From an uncultured Oscillospiraceae bacterium (GTDB lineage Bacteria; Bacillota; Clostridia; Oscillospirales; Oscillospiraceae), in assembly GCA_905205085.1 (NCBI GenBank), contig CAJLCG010000094.1:1-8549 (forward strand): a stretch of DNA of 8,549 bases. Direction: 5' to 3'. This document shows, piece by piece, positions 1 to 6,462 of this stretch; the first letter of the stretch is position 1, and each line of letters opens with the position of its first letter. The notes beneath the pieces were generated by a model, which made no database searches, was not told the DNA's origin, and saw only the letters and a list, made by a program, of their open reading frames with translations. The position numbers and the translations under genes were made by a program.

Positions 1-106
1 CCACAGGGGCAGCCATGACAGGAGCAGCGGCCGCAGGAGCGGCGGCGCCGGGCTTCTCCACCGTTACACTGTAAACCTTGCCGTTCACGGTAACATTGTA
101 GTTCAT
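1..106 (-). CDS. gcdC: Glutaconyl-CoA decarboxylase gamma subunit (biotin carrier), N-terminal part
   Basis: Only the first 35 codons are inside the window; the gene continues past the left edge. The protein begins MNYNVTVNGKVYSVTVE and at once enters an Ala/Pro-rich stretch (about residues 20-35). That is the usual layout of the small biotin carriers of Na+-pumping decarboxylases: a short beta-strand start, a flexible Ala/Pro linker, then the biotinyl domain with its MKM lysine, which is not visible here. A GGGG-centred ribosome binding site (113-120) lies about 10 nt before the ATG. By family knowledge it would carry CO2 from GcdA to the membrane subunit GcdB. Its place just after hgdB on the same strand supports GcdC over the carrier of another biotin enzyme (methylmalonyl-CoA or oxaloacetate decarboxylase), but these cannot be told apart from the N-terminus alone. 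Confidence 0.75.
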   Translation of the reverse strand, partial: MNYNVTVNGKVYSVTVEKPGAAAPAAAAPVMAAPV

Positions 107-183
107 AGTTTGTTTTCCCCTTTTCTAAAAATGGAATGGGTTGACTTTCCAGTCGTTTTTTGACGGCCGAAAAATCAAACGGT

Positions 184-220
184 CGGTCCTTCGCCCGCCC
201 GCAGAACGGGCGAAGGACCG
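184..220 (-). terminator. Strong stem-loop in the hgdB-gcdC spacer (terminator, attenuator or 5' stabiliser)
   Basis: Positions 184-197 and 207-220 are perfect reverse complements (14 bp, GC-rich). On the minus strand the stem can grow by two U.G pairs and one C-G pair, leaving a UGC loop, for 17 pairs in all. Downstream on the minus strand comes a U-rich stretch (UUUG then AUUUUU) that starts about 4 nt after the stem, so it resembles an intrinsic terminator with a displaced U-tract. It would close the hgdB transcript, fully or partly. It also sits only about 5 nt after the predicted start of a gcdC transcript, so it could instead shield that mRNA's 5' end. Confidence 0.5.
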
Positions 221-231
221 AAATTACAACC

Positions 232-261
232 ATTGTAACATTTTTGCAGGATTTCTGTCAA
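232..261 (-). promoter_or_regulatory. Predicted sigma-A promoter for gcdC
   Basis: On the minus strand a perfect -35 box TTGACA (256-261) is followed after 18 nt by TACAAT (232-237), one mismatch from TATAAT, with a TGt extended -10 element directly before it. The predicted transcript start is near 224-226, giving a gcdC leader of about 120 nt. It lies wholly in the spacer after the hgdB stop. This suggests gcdC and the genes beyond the left edge can be transcribed separately from the gct-hgd genes. Confidence 0.6.
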
Positions 262-288
262 GAAATTCCCGGTACTTTAACGGAAAAC

Positions 289-1425
289 TTACAGCACGTC
301 GGCGAAGGCCTGGATGGCGGTGCTGGCCTGGCCAAAGTCGCGCATCTGCTGGTCCACGCCCAGCTTGACGTGGGGGATACCGGCGTCGTCCAGAGCCTTC
401 TTCAGGTAGGGGTACTCCATCTCCTCGGGGTCGCAGAACTGCTGCATGAACAGCACCAGACCCTGAGCACCGGACTCCTTCACCAGCTGCACCACATAGT
501 CGGCGCGGCGGTTCTTGTTGGAGTACTCATCGTACAGGAGCACATCGTAGTCCTGGTCGGCAAACTGCTGAGCCAGAGCCATCATGGGATCGCCCTCCTC
601 GCTGGCGTCCACACGGAAAGCACGGGTCTCCTGGGCCACGTCGTCGGCAGCGATGGCGATGTTGTTGTCGTCGAAGATCTGCAGCAGCTTGGGGTTGTCG
701 CAGATGATGCCGGAGGTGACGATCTTCTTGCCCTTCCAGTTGGAGGCGGGCAGCTTAGCCAGCTCGGCATTCAGCTCTTCCAGCTTCGCAGCGTGGACAG
801 CGGGCTCCATGAACCAAGCGGAGCGGAGCACGGCGGAGCGCTCCACAGCGGAGATGGCCTCGGGGTGCTGACCGGCCAGCTTCACGAACTCACGGCGGGC
901 CTTGCGGCTGCGGTTCATGACCTTGATGGCGTCCCGGAGAGCCTCGTCGGTGATGGTGTTGCCGGAGATCTTCTCCAGCTCGCTCTTCACGTGCATGTAC
1001 TGGTCCACGGTGAACTGCAGGCCGAAGGCGGGCTTACGGTTCTGGGGATGAGCCAGGAAGATGCAGGGCAGCTTGCCCTCCATGGCCACGCGGAAGTTCT
1101 GGCTCATGGGACGCAGGGTGTCGCAGATGGTGGGGGTGATGATACCATCCAGCTGATCCAGGGTGCCGTCCAGCAGCATCTCCAGAGCCAGCTGAGCGAT
1201 GGTGCAGTAGAAGGTGGCGCAGTACTCCTTGGCCATGGCGATGGTCTTCTTGTTGCTGCCCCAGATGCCCATGGGCACCATACCGGCGGCCACGACCAGC
1301 TCCACGGGAGCAAAGTAGGGCAGTACGCCGATGACCTTCTTACCCTCCTGCTTATAGGCGGAGATTACCCGATAGGGGTGTTCGGAACATTCCTTAAACT
1401 CGTTCAGCAAAACTTCGGTGCTCAT
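289..1425 (-). CDS. hgdB: (R)-2-hydroxyglutaryl-CoA dehydratase, beta subunit
   Basis: 378 residues, the usual size for HgdB (close to 380). With HgdA it forms the dehydratase component that removes water from (R)-2-hydroxyglutaryl-CoA to give glutaconyl-CoA in the cytoplasm, after a one-electron push from HgdC. Family hallmarks are IGVLPYFAPVELVVAAG near residues 32-48, TPTICDTLRP near 98-106, and MQQFCDPEEMEYP near 327-339. Cys101 and Cys331 lie in conserved contexts and are plausible [4Fe-4S] ligands; this assignment is inferred from the family, not proven here. The ATG overlaps the hgdA TGA in an ATGA junction, with AGGAGG (1436-1441) inside the end of hgdA, so the two subunits are probably translationally coupled for equal amounts. 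It ends in TAA, followed by a spacer with a promoter and a stem-loop. Confidence 0.95.
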   Translation of the reverse strand: MSTEVLLNEFKECSEHPYRVISAYKQEGKKVIGVLPYFAPVELVVAAGMVPMGIWGSNKKTIAMAKEYCATFYCTIAQLALEMLLDGTLDQLDGIITPTICDTLRPMSQNFRVAMEGKLPCIFLAHPQNRKPAFGLQFTVDQYMHVKSELEKISGNTITDEALRDAIKVMNRSRKARREFVKLAGQHPEAISAVERSAVLRSAWFMEPAVHAAKLEELNAELAKLPASNWKGKKIVTSGIICDNPKLLQIFDDNNIAIAADDVAQETRAFRVDASEEGDPMMALAQQFADQDYDVLLYDEYSNKNRRADYVVQLVKESGAQGLVLFMQQFCDPEEMEYPYLKKALDDAGIPHVKLGVDQQMRDFGQASTAIQAFADVL

Positions 1426-2885
1426 TTCGCCTCAGCCTCCTTCTTCGCTTGATTGGCCTCCATGGCCTCCACCAGGCCCTGGACACGGGTCTCATACTGG
1501 GCCTCGTTAAAGTTCCGGGGATCGGCCTGGTCGCCGTCGAAGCCGGCGCAGGGAACACCCAGATCCTTGGTAAAGCGGCGCTGCATCTCGGCCATGTAGC
1601 CAGACCAGGGCTTGCAGGAACGGTTGTAGTGGACCAGCACGCCGTCCACCTTGTTGTCCCGGCAGATGCCCTCACGCCAATCAACGCCCTGCTCGATACA
1701 CACGGAGTTGGGGGCCTTGTAGTAGGCACGGGCCATCTCATCCATGTTGTTGTACACGAAGCCGAAGGCGGGGGCGTACACAACAGCGGTAACGTTGACG
1801 CCGTTGGCCTTCAGAGGCTTGAACAGGTTGGGCAGCTTGGGCCAGCAGGGGATACCCTCGAACATAACGCGGTACTTCTCGGGGAAGGGAGTGGTGCTCT
1901 TGCCTTCCTTGACGGCCTCAGCCAGGTCCTTCTCCAGCAGCTCAAAGGCCTCGGCGGCAGCCACGCGGCCACGGGCAGTTACCACGTCGGCCATGTGGTT
2001 GAACAGATCGAAGCCGCTGTAGGGAGCGGGCTTGTACTGCAGGTAGTCACACACGCGCAGCCAAGCCTTGGCGGTGCGGTTGGCGTTCTCGCAGGCGTGC
2101 TCGAACTTCTTCTCGTCGAACTTCTTGCCGGTCAGCTCCTCCAGCTGGTGGATGGCGGCGTCAAACTGAGCGCGGACATAAGCCACGTTGGTGTCGTGGA
2201 CCTCAACAGTGTTGTTGTAGGGGATGTCGATCATGATCAGGGGGATGTTGCACATACGGGCGATGTTCTCATACCACTTGGTCATGCAGTTACAGATGTT
2301 GTTGCAGCACAGCACGAAGTCGGGCTGGGGCATACGCATCTGGCGGTAAGGCTTGATGGCCTCACGGCGGAAGTTCTTGTAGGCGATCTCCTTCTCGGTG
2401 GTCTCGGGCAGAGCCTCGATCTCATAGATGTCATCCAGCACGGTGTAGGGCTGCATGGTCTTGGGATCCTTCTTGGGCTTGCCGGTCTCGGGGTCGATGA
2501 CCACGTTGCCGTTCTCGTCCTTCAGAGGCTTGCCGCTCTTGGGATCGATGATATACTCCAGGGTCTCGGGGTCAAACTTCCGGGACGCACGCTTGCCGGC
2601 GGCATAGGCCAGGCTGATGCGGGCGTAGCCGCAGATGTCGTTGTCGTAGCCCAGCTCCTCGGCAGCCTTACACATGATCTCACCGTCACGGTTGGCGGCG
2701 ATACCAGCGGCCTGGTTCTCGGGGTACATCACGTTCAGATCAAAGGCCTCAGCCAGCTCACAGGGGAACTTGGAGCTGGACCAACCTACCAATTTGCCCT
2801 CGGCATGGGCCTTACGGGCGTCAGCATACACATCCTCGACGACCTTGCGCAGAGCCTTGACGCCGGGGCTTACTTCTTTAGCCAT
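1422..2885 (-). CDS. hgdA: (R)-2-hydroxyglutaryl-CoA dehydratase, alpha subunit
   Basis: 487 residues, near the length expected for HgdA (about 480). It opens with VSPGVKALRKVVEDVY and GWSSSKFPCELAEAF, then NQAAGIAANRDGE (about 57-69) and DICGYARISLAYAAG (83-97). The Cys-rich block CCNNICNC (193-200) and Cys347 (FEGIPCWPKLPN) are strongly conserved in the family; some of these cysteines should bind the [4Fe-4S] cluster, but I cannot say which from sequence alone. Residues about 104-148 form a hydrophilic insertion built from repeated DPxTGKPxKD units. The C-terminus is Lys/Ala/Glu-rich. The start is set by AGGAGG (2894-2899) 8 nt before the ATG. hgdC lies 54 nt upstream and hgdB overlaps by 4 nt downstream. 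Identity is secure because all partner genes are adjacent. Confidence 0.96.
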   Translation of the reverse strand: MAKEVSPGVKALRKVVEDVYADARKAHAEGKLVGWSSSKFPCELAEAFDLNVMYPENQAAGIAANRDGEIMCKAAEELGYDNDICGYARISLAYAAGKRASRKFDPETLEYIIDPKSGKPLKDENGNVVIDPETGKPKKDPKTMQPYTVLDDIYEIEALPETTEKEIAYKNFRREAIKPYRQMRMPQPDFVLCCNNICNCMTKWYENIARMCNIPLIMIDIPYNNTVEVHDTNVAYVRAQFDAAIHQLEELTGKKFDEKKFEHACENANRTAKAWLRVCDYLQYKPAPYSGFDLFNHMADVVTARGRVAAAEAFELLEKDLAEAVKEGKSTTPFPEKYRVMFEGIPCWPKLPNLFKPLKANGVNVTAVVYAPAFGFVYNNMDEMARAYYKAPNSVCIEQGVDWREGICRDNKVDGVLVHYNRSCKPWSGYMAEMQRRFTKDLGVPCAGFDGDQADPRNFNEAQYETRVQGLVEAMEANQAKKEAEAK

Positions 2886-2939
2886 TGTTGTGTCCTCCTC
2901 ACTTAAAATCGTCCATATTATTGTTGTCTCGCAAAAGGA

Positions 2940-3737
2940 TCAGTCCTTTTGCTCCTTCAGGTACCGCTGATACGCAAACAGTGCCGCTCCCAGGGCCCCG
3001 TTATACTGGGTCAGGGGGGAGGTGTGGATGGTGTGTCCCAGCTCCTCCTCCAGAGCCTTGACCACGCCGGAGTTCTGGGCCACGCCGCCGGTCATAACCA
3101 CCAGTTCCCGCACGCCCACGCGGTGGGCCAGGCCGGCCACACGGGCGGCCACGGAGTGGTGGATGCCGTTGATGATGTCGCACTTGTCAGTGTCCATCGC
3201 CAGCTGGCTGATGACCTCGCTTTCGGCAAACACGGTACAGGTGGAGCTGATGGCCACATCCTTGGTGGACTTGGCCGCCAGATCTCCCAGCTCCTCCACC
3301 TTGACCTCCAGCACCCGGGCCATCACGTCCAGGAACCGGCCGGTACCGGCGGCGCACTTGTCGTTCATGACAAAGTTGGTCATCATACCATTTTCGATCT
3401 GCAGGACCTTTACGTCCTGGCCGCCGATGTCGATGACGGTGTGCACGTCGGGGAACAGGAAGCTGGCGCCCTTGGCGTGACAGCTCAGCTCGCTCATCTG
3501 GTGGTCGGCGATCCCCTCCAGGGAATTACGGCCGTAGCCGGTGGCCAGCACATAGGCCATCTGATCCCGGGTCATGCCCGCGTTCTCCAGCACCTCAGCA
3601 ATGGCCCGCTGGGGACCGCTGGTGCCGGCGCCGACGGAAATCAGAGACTTGCTGACGATCTCCTTGCCATCGCGCAGGATCACGCACTTGGAGGCAGTGG
3701 AACCAATATCGATACCAAGAGTGTAAATGTTATCCAT
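2940..3737 (-). CDS. hgdC: 2-Hydroxyglutaryl-CoA dehydratase activator (component A, ATP-dependent electron injector)
   Basis: 265 residues, close to the 260 of the A. fermentans protein. It is a homodimeric Fe-S ATPase of the ASKHA fold that uses ATP to lower the potential of one electron and pass it to HgdAB; only catalytic amounts are needed. Visible motifs are phosphate-1 [11 protein letters not shown] (7-17), phosphate-2 VIDIGGQD (101-108) and the adenosine-binding [10 protein letters not shown] (213-222). The two cysteines that hold the shared [4Fe-4S] cluster are Cys128 (KCAAGTGRF) and Cys167 ([11 protein letters not shown]). The frame stays open 23 codons further upstream, into a GC-rich hairpin. 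I chose the ATG at 3737 because GGAG lies 8 nt before it and [12 protein letters not shown] matches the family N-terminus. The 109-nt structured spacer before it may reduce expression relative to gcdA. Confidence 0.96.
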   Translation of the reverse strand: MDNIYTLGIDIGSTASKCVILRDGKEIVSKSLISVGAGTSGPQRAIAEVLENAGMTRDQMAYVLATGYGRNSLEGIADHQMSELSCHAKGASFLFPDVHTVIDIGGQDVKVLQIENGMMTNFVMNDKCAAGTGRFLDVMARVLEVKVEELGDLAAKSTKDVAISSTCTVFAESEVISQLAMDTDKCDIINGIHHSVAARVAGLAHRVGVRELVVMTGGVAQNSGVVKALEEELGHTIHTSPLTQYNGALGAALFAYQRYLKEQKD

Positions 3738-3765
3738 CAAACTCGCTCCGTCAAAAATATGGTTT

Positions 3766-3830
3766 CCCCGCTGCGCGGGGGATTGGATATGGTGCCGGGA
3801 CCCCAAATGGGGTCCCGGCGCACACGCCGG
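3766..3830 (-). promoter_or_regulatory. GC-rich hairpin cluster between gcdA and hgdC
   Basis: The 109-nt spacer (3738-3846) holds three stems. A perfect 11-bp stem (3794-3804 with 3809-3819) has a 4-nt loop. A 6-bp stem (3815-3820 with 3825-3830) shares bases 3815-3819 with it, so the two cannot form together. A separate 6-bp stem (3766-3771 with 3775-3780) has a 3-nt loop and is followed on the minus strand, about 8 nt later, by AUUUUU. Neither stem has a U-tract directly against it, so a full terminator is unlikely. A partial terminator, attenuator or RNA-processing/stability element fits better. Confidence 0.5.
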
Positions 3831-3846
3831 TCATTTCAGGCCGGTC

Positions 3847-5598
3847 TTACTTCTTGTAGGTCTCGAAGTCCCGGATGGTACGGGGCAGCAGCATCTGATG
3901 GAAGGGGCAGATGCTCTCGGGGTTCTGGTAGCAGGAATCGGCGAAAGCCACGATGTAGTTGCGCATCATGGGCATATCCACGATCTCGTCCACCAGGCCA
4001 GCCTTGGCGCAGAAGAAGGGCTTGGACTTCTCGTTGTAGTCGTTGATCAGGGCGTTCATCTTGTCGATGGTGGGCTGCAGATCCTTGCCAGCCTTCTGAT
4101 CCTTGGCCAGACGGCCGGTGTACATGGCGTTGGCAGCGGTCTCGCCGTTCATGACGTTGATCTCGGTGGCAGCGGTGCCCAGAGAGAAGGCGTTGTTGTC
4201 GTTGCCCTGAGGACCACCCAGCACGTAGTGGGCGGCGGCGGTGCCGCGGCGCAGAGTGATCTCCATCATGGGCAGCTTGCTGCTCTGGATGGAGTAGATC
4301 AGGCTCTGGCCCAGACCCAGCAGCTCGGCCTTCTCAGCGTCGTTGCCAACGTCGATGCCGGTGGTATCCTGGATCCAGATCATGGGCAGACGGTCACGGG
4401 CACACAGGGTGACGAACTCGTTCATCTTAATCAGGCCCTGGCGGTACAGCTTGCCGCCCACGCCCATGGCGCCCTGCTTATACTCGGGATAGTTGGGGAA
4501 CACGCCCTGCTGGTTGGCAACCACGCCCACCAGAAGGCCGTCCACCTTGGCCAGGCCGGTGATCATCTCGGGGCCATAACCCTTCTTGTACTCCATGAAC
4601 TGGCTGCCGTCGAACAGGCGGGCGATGACAGAGTACATGTCGTAGGGACGCTTCTTGTTGTTGAGCACCAGGTCATACAGCTCTACGTCGGAAGCAGCGG
4701 GAGACTGGGGAGTGTCCACGCGGAAGAACTCCAGATCGTAGGAGGGCAGCATGTCCAGATACTTCTTGATGCCGGCGATCACGCCGTCCTCACCGGAGTA
4801 CACCTCACGGAAGAAGCCGGTCTCGCCGTAGTGGATGGCCACGGTTCCGGGAGGATCCGCGCGCAGGCCCTTAGTGGCCTCGATCTGAGCCAGAGCGGCC
4901 TCCATGTCCACATAACCCTTGGGGTTCATGCCGCCCACGATGCCGGCGCCGCCCACGGCCATGTTGGCCTTCTCATGGGCGATAAGGATGGTGGGGCTAA
5001 TGGAGTGATAGCCGCCGCCGGCGGGGTTGGTGCCGTAGATGCCGACGATGACGGGAATGCCCATCTGGTTGAGCTCAGAGTTGCGGTAGAAGGGAGTACC
5101 GCCGCCGCGACGGTTGGGGTACACCTTCTCCTGCTGGTCCAGCTCCACGCCGGCGCAGTTCAGGAGGTACACCAGGGGGATACGCAGACGCTTGGCAGTA
5201 TCGCTGCCGCGCAGCAGGTTGTCAGCCTGGCCGGGCACCCAGGTGCCGGCGTGCTTCTTGTTATCGGAAGCGATGACCACGCACCACTTGCCGTTGACGC
5301 GGCCCAGACCCTTGATGATGGAGGTAGAGCCGTTCTTGTTGTCCTGGGGATTATACAGGCTGTTCAGGGGGCACCAGGTTCCGGGATCCACCAGCATGGA
5401 GACACGCTGCATGGCGGTCATCTGGCCCTTGGCGTTCATATCCTCGTCCTTCTTACCAGCAGCCAGGGCAGCCACGATCTTGGCGTGGATGTCCTCCTCG
5501 ACGGCCTTCAGCTCGGCCACGTTCTCGGGGTTAGGACGGACGGCCTTGCCCACGGTGGGCATATTCTGGAAATAACGAGGCATGGAATAGTTACCCAA
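3847..5598 (-). CDS. gcdA: Glutaconyl-CoA decarboxylase alpha subunit (carboxyltransferase)
   Basis: 583 residues, close to the 587 of the A. fermentans enzyme. It transfers the carboxyl group of glutaconyl-CoA to biotin on GcdC, releasing crotonyl-CoA; the membrane subunit GcdB then frees CO2 and exports Na+. It has tandem crotonase-fold carboxyltransferase domains (about 30-290 and 310-575). Hallmarks are GIYGTNPAGGGYHSISPT (186-203), a Gly-rich MAVGGAGIVGGMNPKG (213-228), WIQDTTGIDVGNDAEKAELLG (408-428) and a C-terminal ESICPFHQMLLPR. The start is TTG: AGGAGG (5607-5612) is 8 nt before it, while the first ATG (codon 6) is 23 nt away, and MGNYSMPRYFQNMP matches the family N-terminus. gctB ends 39 nt upstream. 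Propionyl-CoA carboxylase beta chains are related, but the dehydratase neighbours and the N-terminus point to GcdA. Confidence 0.96.
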   Translation of the reverse strand: MGNYSMPRYFQNMPTVGKAVRPNPENVAELKAVEEDIHAKIVAALAAGKKDEDMNAKGQMTAMQRVSMLVDPGTWCPLNSLYNPQDNKNGSTSIIKGLGRVNGKWCVVIASDNKKHAGTWVPGQADNLLRGSDTAKRLRIPLVYLLNCAGVELDQQEKVYPNRRGGGTPFYRNSELNQMGIPVIVGIYGTNPAGGGYHSISPTILIAHEKANMAVGGAGIVGGMNPKGYVDMEAALAQIEATKGLRADPPGTVAIHYGETGFFREVYSGEDGVIAGIKKYLDMLPSYDLEFFRVDTPQSPAASDVELYDLVLNNKKRPYDMYSVIARLFDGSQFMEYKKGYGPEMITGLAKVDGLLVGVVANQQGVFPNYPEYKQGAMGVGGKLYRQGLIKMNEFVTLCARDRLPMIWIQDTTGIDVGNDAEKAELLGLGQSLIYSIQSSKLPMMEITLRRGTAAAHYVLGGPQGNDNNAFSLGTAATEINVMNGETAANAMYTGRLAKDQKAGKDLQPTIDKMNALINDYNEKSKPFFCAKAGLVDEIVDMPMMRNYIVAFADSCYQNPESICPFHQMLLPRTIRDFETYKK

Positions 5599-5606
5599 TG
5601 TCAGTT

Positions 5607-5612
5607 CCTCCT
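5607..5612 (-). promoter_or_regulatory. Ribosome binding site that fixes the TTG start of gcdA
   Basis: The minus strand reads AGGAGG here, 8 nt before TTG at 5596-5598. The nearest in-frame ATG (5581-5583) is 23 nt away, too far for normal initiation. Together with the conserved MGxYSMPRYF N-terminus this decides for TTG. Confidence 0.85.
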
Positions 5613-5637
5613 ATATATAAAAGTTGGTTTGATGGAA

Positions 5638-6441
5638 TTAGTCCTTCGGCACCTTGATGAAGGCCTGGCCGGGGTCGATCTCCTCACGGATCAGCTTGAT
5701 GATGTCGGGGCTGGGACCCTCCATCAGCTCAGCACGGGACACGTCGATCTCGAAGCCGGTGTTCTCCTGAACCATCTCGGGGCTGGAGAACGGATAGTAG
5801 TAGGCCAGGTACATCCGCTTGGTCTCCTCGTCGAACTTCATGATGCCCAGGTCGGTAACGACCATCTGGGGACCACGGTTGCCGGGCAGGCCAGCGCGCT
5901 CACGGCCGCCAGGGCCGTCCATCCAGCCGCAGGAGGTGATGTAGTCGATCTTCTCCATGAAGCGGCGCTTCTGGTGCTGCATCATGATGATGGTGTTGCA
6001 GTAGGTAGCAATGCCGTTGGCGCCGCCGGAACCGGTGAAACGGGTCTGGGGCTTGACATAGTCGCCCTTGCCGTAGATGCAGGTGGAGTTCACGTTGCCG
6101 TAGGGGTCGATCTGGGCGCCGCCGATGAAGGCCACCAGGCGGTCGGCGTCGTGCAGCCACTCATTGGCCTCAAAGCCGATGAAGCGGATGTTGGGCCACT
6201 GCACGGCACAGTGAGCCATGAAGCGGTTGTCGCCCACGCTGCGGGGCACTTCCACGGGGGAGCAGTCCATCAGGCCGCTCTCTACGATGGGGTGACAGGA
6301 GGGGCAGACAGCCCGCTTGGCCAGGGAGGCGCCGATCAGAGGAAGGCCGGTGCCCACGATGACGATCTGATTCTCCTTGATGTTCTTAGCAATGGCGTAA
6401 GCCTGCATCTCCTGCTTCGTGTACTTAGTATAATCAGACAT
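5638..6441 (-). CDS. gctB: Glutaconate CoA-transferase, subunit B (catalytic glutamate subunit)
   Basis: 267 residues, the usual length for GctB (266 in A. fermentans). With GctA it forms a family I CoA-transferase that activates (R)-2-hydroxyglutarate with CoA taken from acetyl-CoA. The catalytic glutamate that forms the glutamyl-CoA thioester is Glu54, in the motif IVESGLMDCSPVEVPRS; its number matches the known beta-Glu54. Other conserved pieces are TGLPLIGASLAKR (31-43), FIGGAQIDPYGNVNST, TRFTGSGGANGIATY and GGRERAGLPG. The C-terminus EEIDPGQAFIKVP is typical. AGGGAGG (6451-6457) lies 9 nt before the ATG, in the 21-nt gap after gctA, so the two subunits should be made together. The full set of motifs makes a generic acetate or succinyl CoA-transferase unlikely. 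Confidence 0.96.
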   Translation of the reverse strand: MSDYTKYTKQEMQAYAIAKNIKENQIVIVGTGLPLIGASLAKRAVCPSCHPIVESGLMDCSPVEVPRSVGDNRFMAHCAVQWPNIRFIGFEANEWLHDADRLVAFIGGAQIDPYGNVNSTCIYGKGDYVKPQTRFTGSGGANGIATYCNTIIMMQHQKRRFMEKIDYITSCGWMDGPGGRERAGLPGNRGPQMVVTDLGIMKFDEETKRMYLAYYYPFSSPEMVQENTGFEIDVSRAELMEGPSPDIIKLIREEIDPGQAFIKVPKD

Positions 6442-6462
6442 GACAATATACCTCCCTACTTC

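Noticed and set aside
160..2906. Two long plus-strand open frames opposite hgdB (160-1452) and hgdA (1449-2906)
   Set aside because: Same cause: exact antisense shadows of conserved genes, with biased and meaningless translations.
3738..3806. N-terminal extension of HgdC by 23 residues from an upstream ATG
   Set aside because: The extension reads through a GC-rich hairpin, has no family match, and the downstream ATG at 3737 has a well-placed GGAG and the conserved N-terminus.
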